Shown: piece by piece, positions 24,716 to 33,780 of the stretch | How positions within the stretch are numbered: position 1 is the stretch's first letter | How the letters are laid out: each line of letters starts with the position of its first letter | Assembly (NCBI GenBank): GCA_016871375.1 | Contig: VFYY01000017.1 | Span: 1 to 41,628, forward strand | Direction of reading: 5' to 3' | DNA: 41,628 nucleotides | DNA from: Acidimicrobiia bacterium | Lineage (GTDB): Bacteria; Acidobacteriota; Vicinamibacteria; Vicinamibacterales; UBA2999 | The notes under the pieces: model-generated | The model's input: the letters and a program-made list of their open reading frames with translations, nothing else | Told to the model about the DNA's origin: nothing | Databases searched by the model: none | Made by a program: the position numbers and the translations under genes

Positions 24716-24788
24716 TGGGCCCGCCAGGATTCGAACCTGGGACCAACCGATTATGAGCCGGCCGCTCTAACCGCTGAGCTACGGGCCC
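24716..24788 (-). tRNA. tRNA with CAU anticodon, probably tRNA-Ile2 (lysidine type)
   Basis: The minus-strand sequence folds into a full cloverleaf of 73 nt. The acceptor is GGGCCCG/CGGGCCC, the D-arm GCTC/GAGC, the anticodon stem GCCGG/TCGGT with loop CTCATAA (anticodon CAT), and the T-arm CCAGG TTCGAAT CCTGG with discriminator A. CCA is not encoded. The D-loop AGCGGTTA and the CTCATAATCG-GTTGGTC segment resemble E. coli ileX (tRNA-Ile2), not elongator tRNA-Met, so it probably reads AUA after lysidine modification by TilS. Confidence 0.92.
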
Positions 24789-24795
24789 GCAGATC

Positions 24796-24882
24796 ATTTG
24801 TGAATTGCGACTTCTGATTTGCGATTGGGCGCGAGACAGCTCCGTTCCTCCAATCACAAATCACAAATCATCGATCGCAAAT
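24796..24882. repeat. Inverted pair of heptamer arrays (CAAATCA units), AT-rich
   Basis: CCAATCA, CAAATCA, CAAATCA, TCGATCG and CAAATG at 24850-24882 keep a 7-bp period. The left half (24796-24828), read on the other strand, gives CCAATCG, CAAATCA, GAAGTCG and CAATTCA. TTTGCGATTGG and CCAATCACAAA (24818-24860) can pair. It fills the rpoD-tRNA gap and is clearly more AT-rich than its surroundings. Confidence 0.75.
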
Positions 24883-24884
24883 GT

Positions 24885-26582
24885 CTACGTTCTTCCTTCC
24901 AGGAACGCCTTGAGTTTACGCGACCTCGAGGGATGGCGCAGCTTCCTGAGCGCCTTCGCCTCGATCTGGCGTATGCGCTCGCGGGTCACCGCGAAGTTCT
25001 GGCCCACTTCCTCCAGCGTGTGCTCGCTGCCGTCGCCCACGCCGAAGCGCATCTTGATCACCTTCTCCTCGCGCGGCGTCAGCGTCTTGAGGACGGCCTC
25101 CGTCTGCTCCTTGAGGTTCAGGTTGATGACCGCCTCGGCCGGCGACACGATGTTGCGGTCCTCGATGAAGTCGCCAAGATGCGAATCTTCCTCCTCGCCG
25201 ATGGGCGTCTCGAGGGAGATCGGCTCCTGCGCGATCTTGAGCACCTTGCGGACCTTGGCGACGGGAATGTCCATGCGCTTGGCGATCTCTTCCGAGGTCG
25301 GCTCGCGCCCGAGCTCCTGCACCAGCGCGCGCGAGGTGCGAATGAGCTTGTTGATCGTCTCGATCATGTGGACCGGGATGCGGATGGTGCGCGCCTGGTC
25401 GGCGATGGCGCGCGTGATCGCCTGGCGGATCCACCACGTCGCGTAGGTCGAGAACTTGTAGCCGCGGCGGTACTCGAACTTGTCCACGGCCTTCATGAGG
25501 CCGATGTTGCCTTCCTGGATCAGGTCGAGGAACTGCAGGCCGCGGTTCGTGTACTTCTTGGCGATGGAGACGACGAGGCGGAGGTTGGCCTCGACCAGCT
25601 CCTTTTTCGCCTGCTCGGCCTGCGCCTCGCCGCGCTGGATGACCTCGATCGTGCGGCGGAGGCGCTCCGGCGTCTCCTCCAGGTCGTCGATCATCCCCTT
25701 CACGTGCGCCTTGATGTCCTTCAGCTTCTTCTGGAGGTTCTTCTTCTCCTCCTCGCGGAGCTTCGGGCCCTTCGTCTTGATCCGGGGGTTGATGTGGCGG
25801 TCGATCGCGTCGGCCTCGCGCTGCACGCGCTGCCCGGCGTCCACCGACTCCTTGACCTCGTCGATGAGGCGCCGCTTGATCGTCTCGGTGAACTCGATGC
25901 GGCGGACCGTGCGCGACACCTCGATGCGGGCGCGCAGCGACTTCCAGCGGGCGCGGCGGAACTTGCGCTTGTCGGCGCGCGGGACGAGCGCGCCCTTCTC
26001 GGCCAGCTTCACGAAGTTGACGCGCGCCTTGCGCACCTCCTCGATCTGCCCGAGCACTTCCTCCTTGCGCTCCTCGATCACCTCGTCGGTGATCTCCTCG
26101 TCGCTGAAGATCACCAGCTCGCGGATGGTGCGCTCGCCGGCGCGGAGCTGGTCGCCCATCAGCAGGATGCGCTTGGCGATGGTCGGCGTGCGCGAGATCG
26201 ACTTGATCACCGCCAGCTTGCCGCGCTCGATGCGCTTGGCAATCGCCACCTCGCCCTCGCGGGTGAGGAGCGGCACGGTGCCCATCTCGCGCAGGTACAT
26301 GCGGACGGGGTCGTTGGTCTTGTCGAGGGCGCCGGGCGTGAGGTCGAGCTCCGGCCCGTCTTCCGAATCACGATCGAAGTCCTTGTCGCCGCGGTACGCC
26401 TTGTCGGAGTCGACGATCTCGATGCCGGCGCTGCCGAAGGCGTTGAACAGCTCGTCGAGGTCCTCGGCGGAGGTGACCTCCGAGGGGAGCAGCTCGTTGA
26501 TCTCGTCGTACAGGAGATACCCCTTCTCCTTGCCGACGTTAATCATCTGGCGTACTTCGTCGTATCTTTCTTCAATCGACAA
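24885..26582 (-). CDS. rpoD: RNA polymerase primary sigma factor RpoD
   Basis: A 565-residue sigma70. Region 1.1 (residues 1-50, [12 protein letters not shown]) is followed by region 1.2 ([21 protein letters not shown], starting about residue 91) and a charged non-conserved segment (about 140-300). Regions 2.1-2.4 follow ([51 protein letters not shown]), then region 3 and the region 4.2 helix-turn-helix ([20 protein letters not shown]). The start is TTG at 26580-26582, with AGGAGAGG overlapping the dnaG stop. It is the third gene of mutS2-dnaG-rpoD, a macromolecular-synthesis arrangement. Its presence fits the TTGACA/TATAAT-type promoters seen in the window. Confidence 0.97.
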   Translation of the reverse strand: MSIEERYDEVRQMINVGKEKGYLLYDEINELLPSEVTSAEDLDELFNAFGSAGIEIVDSDKAYRGDKDFDRDSEDGPELDLTPGALDKTNDPVRMYLREMGTVPLLTREGEVAIAKRIERGKLAVIKSISRTPTIAKRILLMGDQLRAGERTIRELVIFSDEEITDEVIEERKEEVLGQIEEVRKARVNFVKLAEKGALVPRADKRKFRRARWKSLRARIEVSRTVRRIEFTETIKRRLIDEVKESVDAGQRVQREADAIDRHINPRIKTKGPKLREEEKKNLQKKLKDIKAHVKGMIDDLEETPERLRRTIEVIQRGEAQAEQAKKELVEANLRLVVSIAKKYTNRGLQFLDLIQEGNIGLMKAVDKFEYRRGYKFSTYATWWIRQAITRAIADQARTIRIPVHMIETINKLIRTSRALVQELGREPTSEEIAKRMDIPVAKVRKVLKIAQEPISLETPIGEEEDSHLGDFIEDRNIVSPAEAVINLNLKEQTEAVLKTLTPREEKVIKMRFGVGDGSEHTLEEVGQNFAVTRERIRQIEAKALRKLRHPSRSRKLKAFLEGRT

Positions 26583-26595
26583 GATTGGTCCTCTC

Positions 26596-28359
26596 CTAGA
26601 TCAAACCTTCGATCCGCTGCAGCAGATCCCGTTTGCGCGCCCAGAGGGCGTCAATCTGTTCCCCATGCTGCGCGGCGCCAAGCTGCTGCAACCGGTCGAT
26701 CTCGCGCTGAACCGCCGCCCGTTCGCGCTCGTACCGAAGCCGCTTGATGATACGCGCGCACTCCTCCACGTCGTTGACCGGTGCTTCAGGCTCGCTGGCG
26801 ATGGCCGTCACGAGCTGGGACTCCGCAAGGTTTAGACGCTCGAAGAGCGCGGATGGTGAGAAACCCCTATTTTCATTCAGATTCCGCGCGAGATCCAGCA
26901 CCGAACGCGCCGAAAGGCCGTCGAGATCCGGGCCATCCAGGGCGTCGAGGGCGGCAACTGCGGGGTCCGGGCGATGAACGAGCCACCAAATCAGCCCTTT
27001 TTCGGCCTTGGTGACCTGCCCCAGCGACGGGATCTCACGCGCCGTCAGCGTGGTCTGACGCTGGACGGCCGCCTTGCGGATCTCTGTCCGGACCACCTCA
27101 TCGGTCACGTGGGCCTTGAACGCGAGGCGGTCGGCGAACCGGTCCCGCATCGTGGCATCCGGGATCCGGCCTGCAATTGGCAGCATTTCTGACAAAAACC
27201 TGACCCTGCCCTCGTCTGAATTCAGGTTGTGGCCCTGTGCGGCACGATCGAGGAGATATTCGAGGTACGGCCGCGACTGCTTCAGGCGTTCGGCGTAGCC
27301 TTCCCGGCCGTGCGTTCTGACATACGTATCGGGATCTTCGCCGGGCGGCAGTATGGCCACATTGACCTCAAACCCTTCTGCTACCAGCATTTCGCACGAT
27401 TTCGCGGTGGCGCCCTGGCCGGCGGCGTCGGGATCGAAGCTCAAGACGACCTTGCTGGTGAATCTCCGCAGCTGCTGCGCCTGCTGGGGGGTCAGCGCGG
27501 TGCCGCAGGAGGCCACCACCCCCTGAAAGCCGGCCTGGTAGATCTGGGCGAAGTCGAAGTAGCCCTCGACCAGGATGGCGAAGTTGCCCTGGCGGATGGC
27601 CGACTTGCTCAGATTCAGGCCGTACAGCGTGCGGCTCTTCGAGTAGATCGGGGTCTCCGGCGAGTTCAGGTACTTCGGCTGCTGGTCGGCGTCGAGCGAC
27701 CGCCCGCCGAACGCGATCACCGATCCGGTGTCACGGCGGATCGGGATCATCAGCCGGTTCCTGAACCGATCCACCACGCTCCCATCGTCCCGCTGGAAGA
27801 CGAGGCCGGCGCGGACGAGCAGCGCCTGCGTGAACCCCTGTTTCATCAGCGCGGTCTTGAGGTGATCGCGTCCCGGCGGCGCAAACCCGAGCCCGAACGC
27901 CTGGCTTGTCGCCGCGCTCACGCCGCGGTCGGCGATCACCGTGCGCACGCGCGCGGCGGCGGGGGAGTCGAGCTGCTCCGTGAACCACTTCGCCGCGGCC
28001 TCGTGCACGTTGAGCAGTCCTTCGCGCTCGGCGGCGTTCGCCCGCTGCTCGTCGCTCTGCTCCATCTCGGGGAGCGACATGCCGAAGCGCTGCGCGAGCT
28101 GCTTGATCGCGTCGTGGAAGCCGACCTTCTCGTGCAGCTCGAGGAACTTGATGACGTCGCCGCCCACGCCGCACCCGAAGCAGTGGAAGAAGCCCTTGTC
28201 GCGGTTGACGTGGAACGACGGCGTCTTCTCGCCGTGGAACGGGCAGAGTCCCTTGTAGGTGGCGCCGGTCTTCTTCAGCGAGACGTAGTCCTGGATGACG
28301 ACGACGATGTCGGCCTGGCGCTTCAGGTCTTCGATGAAGTGCTGCGGAAAGAGCGCCAT
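26596..28359 (-). CDS. dnaG: DNA primase DnaG
   Basis: A 587-residue primase synthesising RNA primers at the replication fork. The N-terminal CHC2 zinc ribbon has C39, H42, C60 and C63 ([15 protein letters not shown]...[10 protein letters not shown]). The catalytic RNAP-basic and TOPRIM domains follow, with [35 protein letters not shown] (TOPRIM Glu) and [12 protein letters not shown] (TOPRIM Asp pair). A C-terminal DnaB-interacting domain of about 150 residues completes it. The ATG overlaps the mutS2 stop by one base, and its stop leads into the rpoD ribosome-binding site, so replication and sigma factor are co-expressed. Confidence 0.97.
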   Translation of the reverse strand: MALFPQHFIEDLKRQADIVVVIQDYVSLKKTGATYKGLCPFHGEKTPSFHVNRDKGFFHCFGCGVGGDVIKFLELHEKVGFHDAIKQLAQRFGMSLPEMEQSDEQRANAAEREGLLNVHEAAAKWFTEQLDSPAAARVRTVIADRGVSAATSQAFGLGFAPPGRDHLKTALMKQGFTQALLVRAGLVFQRDDGSVVDRFRNRLMIPIRRDTGSVIAFGGRSLDADQQPKYLNSPETPIYSKSRTLYGLNLSKSAIRQGNFAILVEGYFDFAQIYQAGFQGVVASCGTALTPQQAQQLRRFTSKVVLSFDPDAAGQGATAKSCEMLVAEGFEVNVAILPPGEDPDTYVRTHGREGYAERLKQSRPYLEYLLDRAAQGHNLNSDEGRVRFLSEMLPIAGRIPDATMRDRFADRLAFKAHVTDEVVRTEIRKAAVQRQTTLTAREIPSLGQVTKAEKGLIWWLVHRPDPAVAALDALDGPDLDGLSARSVLDLARNLNENRGFSPSALFERLNLAESQLVTAIASEPEAPVNDVEECARIIKRLRYERERAAVQREIDRLQQLGAAQHGEQIDALWARKRDLLQRIEGLI

Positions 28360-30932
28360 CAGTCCTTCAGGCGGACGATCGTCGCGCCGCCGCCGCCCTG
28401 CTTGTCGGGGGCGGCGTCGTAGCTGGCGACGAGCGGGTGGTTCTTCAGGAATTCTCCCACGGCGCGACGCAGCTGGCCGGTCCCGTGGCCGTGGACGATG
28501 CGCAGCTCGCCGATGTCGGTGACGGCGGTCTGGTCCAGGAATTTTTCCAGTCGCGTCAGCGCTTCGTCCACCGTGCAGCCGATGACGTTCAGCTCCGAGA
28601 GCGCGCCTTCGCGCGGCTGCAGGTCGATGTTGACGTGCACGGCGGGTCCGCCTCGCGCTGGACCCCCGCGCTCGGCGGCACCCGCCCCACGTACATCGCC
28701 AATCACACGCAAATCGCGCAGGGCGGCGCGCAGGCGCTTGCCGCGCACGTCCACTTCGGCGTGCCTGCCGTGCAGCTCGATGACGACGCCCTCGAGCCCC
28801 AGTGCTCCGACGGCGACTCTTGCGCCAGGGGCGAGTGGGGCGAGTGGGGCGAGTGGGGCGGGTGGGGCCAGTGGGGTGGCGGGGGAAGGGCCCTCTCCAG
28901 CCGCCCTACCCGCCTTACCCGGCCCACCCGCCTCTTTGATTTTCGCAATCGCCTCGTCGAGCGCCGCGCGCGCGTCGGACCGCGCGGCTCCGGCGTCGCC
29001 GGTGCTGATGCGGGCCGCCGCGCGCCTGGCGGCCTGGTCGGACAGCTCCGCGGCGCGCGCCTTCAACCCTTCGATGACGCGGTCGATCTCCCGGCGCGCC
29101 TCGCGGACCTGATCGTCGAGCTTCGCGTCGAGCCGGCGGCGGAAGCCCTCCTCGCGCTCGCGCACCGTCTGCTCGCGTGTCTTGAGCTTCGTCTCGGTCT
29201 CCGCCACCGTGGCGCGTTCCTTCGCCACCGCGCGCCGCTCCTGCTCGAGCGCGCGCAGGTCGTTGTCGATGCGCGCCAGATGATCGCGAAGCTGCTGCTC
29301 GCCCTCGCTCAGGTTCCCGCGCGCGGCGGCCACGACCGACGGCGGCATGCCGAGCCGCGCGGCAATCTCGATCGCCAGGCTGCGGCCCGGCGAGCCGTAG
29401 ACGAGGCGATAGGTCGGCGCGAAGGTCTCCGGATCGAAGCCGAACGCCGCGCCGGTGACGCCGTCCGTCGTGGACGAGTACGACTTCAGCGAGTCGTAGT
29501 GCGTGGTGGCGATGAGGTGGGCGCCGCGCGTGCGGAAGTGGTCGATGACCGCGATGCCGAGCGCGCCGCCCTCGACCGGGTCGGTACCGGCGCCCACCTC
29601 GTCGAGCAGCACGAGCGCGGGCAGCGCCAGCGTCCGGTCCATCGAGACGACGTTGGTGATGTGGGCGGAGAAGGTGCTCAGGCTGGCGGAGATCGACTGC
29701 TCGTCGCCGATGTCCGCGAAGATCGACTGAAACACCGGCAGCCGCGATCCGGCGTCCGCGGGAATGTGCAGGCCGGCCTGCGCCATCGCGGCGAGCAGTC
29801 CCGCGGTCTTGATGGCGACGGTTTTTCCACCGGTGTTCGGGCCGGCGATGATGAGGATGCGCGTGGGGGGCACGAGGTGGAGATCCACAGGGACTGGGGC
29901 GAGTGGGGCGAGTGGGGCGAGTGGGGCTGGTGGGGTGGCTTGGGAAGGGCCCTCCCCAGCCTCCCTACCCGCCTCACTCGCCCTGCTCGCCACGGCCGCG
30001 ATCAGCAGCGGATGCCGCGCCGCCTTCAGCTCGAACGTGCCGTCCACTGATGCGATCGGCTCGACCCCGTCCACCATCAGCGACAAGCGCGCGCGCGCCT
30101 GGACGACGTCGAGCTCGGTGGCGACGTCGATCGTCCGGCGGAGATCCGAGGGACGCGCGCGCAGCCCGTCGGTGAGCGCCAGCAGGATGCGGCGCACTTC
30201 CTCCGCCTCCTGCTCCTCGAGCTGGACGATGTCGTTGTTGATGTCGACCGTCTCGAGCGGCTCGACGTAGAGGCTGGCGCCGCTCGCGGAGCCGCCGTGC
30301 ACGATCCCGGGAATCGCGGACCGGTGCTCGGCACGCACCAGCAGCACGTAGCGCCCGTTGCGGTCGGTGACGAGCTGGTCCTGCAGGTACTTCGCCGTGT
30401 CGCGGCCGCGCACGAACGCCTCGAGCGTGCTGCGCAGCTTCGCGCGGTGCCGCCGCAGGCGCTCGCGGATCGACGCCAGCGCGGGACTCGCCTCGTCCAC
30501 CACCTCACCCGACGGATCGATCGCGCGGCGCACGGCCGCGATCTCTCCCTTGAACGACGCGACGGCCGACGCGAGCCCGCCGAGGATCGGGAAGCTCGGG
30601 CCGAGCGACACCACGGCGTGGCGCGTCTGCTCGATGGACTCGAGGTAGACCGCGAGCGCCGTCAGGCGCAGCGGCTCGAGCGGACGGCCCTCGACGCTCA
30701 GCGCCTCGAGGATCTCGTCGAGATCGGACGGCGCCCGCAGCGGGAAGCCGGGATGGTTCGCGAGGAACCGCGTCCCTTCCGTCGTCGCGCGCTGCGCGGC
30801 GCCGATCGCGGCCGCGTCGGTCAACGGCCGCAGGTCCGCCAGCCGCGCTTCGCCGGTGGGCGTCACCGCCAGGCCCGTGACCACCGACACGATGCGATGG
30901 AACTCGAGTGCCCGCAGTGCGCCCGCGTTCAT
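28359..30932 (-). CDS. mutS2: Endonuclease MutS2 with two in-frame repeat cassettes
   Basis: An 857-residue MutS-like ATPase lacking the mismatch-recognition domain. MutS2 proteins suppress recombination or split collided ribosomes. It has MutS core and clamp helices (residues 1-310), a Walker A GPNTGGKT (about 361-369), Walker B LVLLDEVGAGTDP and TTHYDSLK, a coiled-coil (about 530-660), a KOW-like segment (GARVAVGALGLEGVV) and a C-terminal Smr nuclease domain (LRIVHGHGTGQLRRAV). Two Pro/Ala/Leu-rich inserts, at about 314-346 (before Walker A) and about 668-701 (before KOW), contain PLAPLAPLAP and GEGPS and come from the same DNA repeat. ATG 30932 overlaps the larB stop as ATGA. Confidence 0.95.
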   Translation of the reverse strand: MNAGALRALEFHRIVSVVTGLAVTPTGEARLADLRPLTDAAAIGAAQRATTEGTRFLANHPGFPLRAPSDLDEILEALSVEGRPLEPLRLTALAVYLESIEQTRHAVVSLGPSFPILGGLASAVASFKGEIAAVRRAIDPSGEVVDEASPALASIRERLRRHRAKLRSTLEAFVRGRDTAKYLQDQLVTDRNGRYVLLVRAEHRSAIPGIVHGGSASGASLYVEPLETVDINNDIVQLEEQEAEEVRRILLALTDGLRARPSDLRRTIDVATELDVVQARARLSLMVDGVEPIASVDGTFELKAARHPLLIAAVASRASEAGREAGEGPSQATPPAPLAPLAPLAPVPVDLHLVPPTRILIIAGPNTGGKTVAIKTAGLLAAMAQAGLHIPADAGSRLPVFQSIFADIGDEQSISASLSTFSAHITNVVSMDRTLALPALVLLDEVGAGTDPVEGGALGIAVIDHFRTRGAHLIATTHYDSLKSYSSTTDGVTGAAFGFDPETFAPTYRLVYGSPGRSLAIEIAARLGMPPSVVAAARGNLSEGEQQLRDHLARIDNDLRALEQERRAVAKERATVAETETKLKTREQTVREREEGFRRRLDAKLDDQVREARREIDRVIEGLKARAAELSDQAARRAAARISTGDAGAARSDARAALDEAIAKIKEAGGPGKAGRAAGEGPSPATPLAPPAPLAPLAPLAPGARVAVGALGLEGVVIELHGRHAEVDVRGKRLRAALRDLRVIGDVRGAGAAERGGPARGGPAVHVNIDLQPREGALSELNVIGCTVDEALTRLEKFLDQTAVTDIGELRIVHGHGTGQLRRAVGEFLKNHPLVASYDAAPDKQGGGGATIVRLKD
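28828..28928. repeat. Nonamer array plus GGGCCCT module, copy 1 in mutS2
   Basis: GGGGCGAGT-type nonamers, repeated with drift, are followed by GGGGGAAGGGCCCTCTCCAG and a CCGCCCTACCCGCC tail. It is translated on the minus strand as a GEGPS...PLAPLAPLAP linker. The same composite occurs again at 29893-29990. Confidence 0.85.
29893..29990. repeat. Nonamer array plus GGGCCCT module, copy 2 in mutS2
   Basis: Same order and orientation as copy 1: TGGGGCGAG nonamers, GGTGGGGTGGC, GGGAAGGGCCCTCCCCAGCC, then CTACCCGCC. It lies between the clamp domain and Walker A coding regions and is read in frame. Confidence 0.85.
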
Positions 30933-31687
30933 AGGTGATTGATGATACTGGCCATGCAGCCGCCGCCGAAGCCGTTGTCGATGTTCACCACCGACACGCC
31001 GTTCGCGCAGCTGTTGAGCATCCCCAGCAGTGCGGCGACGCCGCCGAAGCTCGCGCCGTAGCCGATGCTCGTCGGCACCGCGATCACCGGCACGGTCACC
31101 AGCCCGGCCACCACGCTCGGCAGCGCGCCTTCCATGCCCGCGACGACGACGATGACGCGCGCGGACTGGAGACGCGGCTGCTCGGCAAGCAGGCGGTGGA
31201 GGCCGGCGACGCCGACGTCGTAGAGCCGATCGACCTTGTTTCCCATCACCTCGGCGGTGATGGCGGCTTCTTCCGCGACGGCAAGGTCCGACGTCCCGGC
31301 GCACGTCACCAGGATGGTGCCGCGGCCCGGCGGAATCTGACCCTGGACGAGCGTGATGGCCCGCGCCTGGCCGTGGTACGTCGCCTCGGGCACGAGCGCC
31401 CGCACCGCGTCGTAGGTCTGGAGATCCGCGCGCGTCACGAGCAGGGCCTGCCCGCGCGCGACGATGCGCCCGGCGATCGCGGCAACCTGCTCGGGCGACT
31501 TGCCGAGGCCCAGAATGACTTCGGGGAAGCCCTGTCGCAGCTCGCGGTGCGTGTCCACGCGCGCGAAGCCGAGATCTTCGAACGGCGCCGCGCGGAGGGC
31601 CGCGAGAATTTGCGCGCTGGCGGCGGCCGGGTCCACCTCGCCGCGCCGGACCCGATCGAGCAGCGCCTCGATGTCAGAGGCGGTCAT
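30929..31687 (-). CDS. larB: Nickel-pincer cofactor biosynthesis protein LarB
   Basis: A 252-residue protein with a C-terminal PurE-like domain. LarB carboxylates and hydrolyses nicotinic acid adenine dinucleotide, the first step to the nickel-pincer nucleotide of lactate racemase and related enzymes. Visible family blocks are DLGFARVDTHRELRQGFPEV, ILVTCAGTSDLAVAEEAAIT, YDVGVAGLHRLL, VVVAGMEGALPSVVAGL, VPVIAVPTSIGYGASFGG and LNSCANGVSVVNIDNGFGGG. larC, larE and larA are not in the window, so the rest of the pathway must lie elsewhere or be missing. It is the first gene of the larB-mutS2-dnaG-rpoD series and divergent from the membrane glycosyltransferase. Confidence 0.93.
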   Translation of the reverse strand: MTASDIEALLDRVRRGEVDPAAASAQILAALRAAPFEDLGFARVDTHRELRQGFPEVILGLGKSPEQVAAIAGRIVARGQALLVTRADLQTYDAVRALVPEATYHGQARAITLVQGQIPPGRGTILVTCAGTSDLAVAEEAAITAEVMGNKVDRLYDVGVAGLHRLLAEQPRLQSARVIVVVAGMEGALPSVVAGLVTVPVIAVPTSIGYGASFGGVAALLGMLNSCANGVSVVNIDNGFGGGCMASIINHL

Positions 31688-31720
31688 GCAGAGCTGGATG
31701 GTGCGAATTCACGGAGCCCG

Positions 31721-31740
31721 GCAGTATAATTCCTGATCGT
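31721..31740 (+). promoter_or_regulatory. Promoter core with TATAAT before the membrane glycosyltransferase
   Basis: GCAGTATAATTCCTGATCGT contains TATAAT at 31725-31730. Nearly the same stretch, with two inserted Ts, precedes lepA at 35365-35386. No clear -35 is seen. The shared downstream TTCCTGATCGT suggests an extended promoter or initiation motif. Confidence 0.6.
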
Positions 31741-31764
31741 GCTGATTGTCCGGCCGACCGCGGC

Positions 31765-33255
31765 ATGACTTCCTCCGAAACGTTCGTCCTCGCGACGTAT
31801 TTCTTCGTTCTCGTCATTCTCGCCGTGTACGGGTGGCACCGGTATTACCTGGTCTACCAGTACATGAAGAACCGCGACCGGCGTCGTGAAACGCCGCCGC
31901 TGCCGGCCCTGCTGCCGGCGGTCACGGTCCAGCTTCCGATCTACAACGAGATGTACGTCGCCGACCGCCTGATCGACGCGGTCTGCGGCATCGACTACCC
32001 GCGCCACCTGCTCGAGATCCAGGTGCTCGACGACTCCACCGACGAGACGACGAGCGTCGCCGAGCGCGCGGTGCGCCGCAACACGGCCAACGGCGTCAAC
32101 ATCACCTACATCCATCGCACGGACCGCACCGGCTACAAGGCCGGCGCCCTCGACGAGGGGCTGCGCGCCGCCAAGGGCGAGTTCGTCGCCATCTTCGACG
32201 CCGACTTCATCCCGACGCCCGACTTCCTGCTGAAGACGGTGCCGTTCTTCGCCGACCCGAAGGTGGCGATGGTGCAGGCGCGGTGGGGGCACATCAACGA
32301 GGACTACTCGCTGCTGACGAAGATCCAGGCGATCCTCCTCGACGGGCACTTCGTGCTCGAGCACGGCGGCCGCAACCGCTCGGGGCTCTTCTTCAACTTC
32401 AACGGCACGGCGGGCATCTGGCGGCGTACCGCCATCGGCGACGCCGGCGGCTGGCAGCACGACACGCTCACCGAGGACCTCGACCTCAGCTACCGCGCGC
32501 AGATGCGCGGCTGGACGTTCATCTTCCTGCCGGATCTCATCGCGCCGGCGGAAGTCCCGGTCGAGATGAACTCGTTCAAGTCGCAGCAGCACCGCTGGGC
32601 GAAGGGCTCGATCCAGACGTGCCGCAAGGTGCTGCCGCGCATCCTGCGCTCCGGGCTGCCCCTGCGCGTCAAGGCGGAGGCGTTCTTCCACCTCACGGCG
32701 AACTTCAACTACCTGCTCATGTGCGTGCTGTCGGTCCTGATGGCGCCCTCGATGGTCATCAGGTTCAACATGGGCTGGTACGAGATGCTGCTCATCGACG
32801 TGCCGCTGTTCTTCGCGGCGACGGCGTCGGTGGCCAACTTCTACATGGTCTGCCAGCGCGAGCTCTATCCGCGCACGTGGACGCAGAGGCTCAGGTACCT
32901 GCCGTTCCTGATGTCGATCGGCATCGGCCTCACCGTGAACAACACGCGCGCCGTGCTCGAGGCGCTCTTCAACCGCCAGAGCGAGTTCGCGCGCACGCCG
33001 AAGTACCGCATCGAAGGGCAGTCCGACGAGTGGATCGGCAAGAAGTACCGCCAGAGCTTCGTCGTGCAGCCGATGATCGAGCTGGCGCTCGGCCTGTACT
33101 TCACCGCCACCGTCTTCTACGCGCTCGCCAACGGCATCTACGGCACGGTGCCGTTCCTCGTGCTCTTCCAGATCGGCTTCCTCTACACCGGCCTCCTCTC
33201 CGTCGTCCAGCAGTACGCCAGCGACGACGTCGTGCTGAAAACCGAAGAGGTGTAG
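31765..33255 (+). CDS. Processive cellulose-synthase-like glycosyltransferase (GT2, membrane)
   Basis: A 496-residue polytopic enzyme. One N-terminal membrane span (TYFFVLVILAVYGWHRYYL) is followed by a GT-A domain carrying the processive D, D, D, QxxRW signature: VLDDSTDETTSV, AIFDADFIPTPDF, TEDLDLSYRAQMRG and SQQHRWAKGSIQT. Several C-terminal spans form a translocation channel. Such enzymes extrude a beta-linked polysaccharide (cellulose-, mannan- or glucan-like) while synthesising it. There is no PilZ domain and no partner such as BcsB nearby, so it resembles the plant CslA/bacterial glucomannan-type group more than BcsA. Two palindromes directly follow its stop codon. Confidence 0.9.
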   Translation: MTSSETFVLATYFFVLVILAVYGWHRYYLVYQYMKNRDRRRETPPLPALLPAVTVQLPIYNEMYVADRLIDAVCGIDYPRHLLEIQVLDDSTDETTSVAERAVRRNTANGVNITYIHRTDRTGYKAGALDEGLRAAKGEFVAIFDADFIPTPDFLLKTVPFFADPKVAMVQARWGHINEDYSLLTKIQAILLDGHFVLEHGGRNRSGLFFNFNGTAGIWRRTAIGDAGGWQHDTLTEDLDLSYRAQMRGWTFIFLPDLIAPAEVPVEMNSFKSQQHRWAKGSIQTCRKVLPRILRSGLPLRVKAEAFFHLTANFNYLLMCVLSVLMAPSMVIRFNMGWYEMLLIDVPLFFAATASVANFYMVCQRELYPRTWTQRLRYLPFLMSIGIGLTVNNTRAVLEALFNRQSEFARTPKYRIEGQSDEWIGKKYRQSFVVQPMIELALGLYFTATVFYALANGIYGTVPFLVLFQIGFLYTGLLSVVQQYASDDVVLKTEEV

Positions 33256-33304
33256 GGGCGGGACATGTCCCGCCCGTAGACAACGGGCGACGCATGCGTC
33301 GCCC
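33256..33304. repeat. Two back-to-back perfect 20-bp palindromes
   Basis: GGGCGGGACATGTCCCGCCC (33256-33275) and GGGCGACGCATGCGTCGCCC (33285-33304) are separated by GTAGACAAC. Both are perfect and carry the GTAGGGG/CCCCTAC-type flank on one side. They lie immediately after a stop codon and before the ribosome-binding site of the next gene. Confidence 0.93.
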
Positions 33305-33323
33305 CTACCAAAGGAGCGGAGCG

Positions 33324-33764
33324 ATGAACTACGCACGCGTGATCGCGGCCGGCGTCGTGGCGTTCGTGGTGTCGATGGGGGTCGGGTTCTTCGTCAACGA
33401 AGTGCTGCTGGCGGACATCTACATGGCCAACGCGGCGGCGCTGCGCAGCGAAGAGGCGATGTACGGCACGCTGCCCGTGGGCTTCGTCTTCCTGCTGGTC
33501 GGCTTTCTCGCCTTCGCCTATGCCTACGCCAAGGGCTACGAAGGCGGCACGGGCTGGATCGAAGGCCTCCGCTTCGGCCTCGTGACGTGGGTCATCGTCA
33601 CCGGCTTCGGCCTGATCTGGCAGTGGGTGCTCTATCCGATCGACACCGCGATGGCGACCGCGATCATCGTGGACTCGGCGATCGAGCTGGCGATCTACGG
33701 CGCGATCGTGGGCGCGATCTATAAGCCCGCCGCATCGAGAGCATCCCGGCCCGCCGCCCTCTAG
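33324..33764 (+). CDS. Small four-span membrane protein of unknown function
   Basis: A 146-residue hydrophobic protein with about four membrane spans (near residues 5-25, 50-70, 85-105 and 112-135) and a short basic C-terminus. AAGGAG at 33311-33316 gives a good ribosome-binding site 7 nt before ATG 33324. Visible segments are VIAAGVVAFVVSMGVGFFV, VGFVFLLVGFLAFAYAYAKG and WIEGLRFGLVTWVIVTGFGL. The glycine- and aromatic-containing spans resemble small DUF1761-type membrane proteins, but I do not assign it to a family. It lies between the glycosyltransferase and the citrate synthase genes, on the same strand. Confidence 0.8.
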   Translation: MNYARVIAAGVVAFVVSMGVGFFVNEVLLADIYMANAAALRSEEAMYGTLPVGFVFLLVGFLAFAYAYAKGYEGGTGWIEGLRFGLVTWVIVTGFGLIWQWVLYPIDTAMATAIIVDSAIELAIYGAIVGAIYKPAASRASRPAAL

Positions 33765-33780
33765 GAGATAGGATCGCCGT

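Noticed and set aside
24716-24788. Assigning the CAU tRNA as initiator or elongator methionine tRNA.
   Set aside because: There are no three consecutive G-C pairs at the base of the anticodon stem as in initiators, and the D-loop and anticodon flanks match tRNA-Ile2 better than elongator Met.
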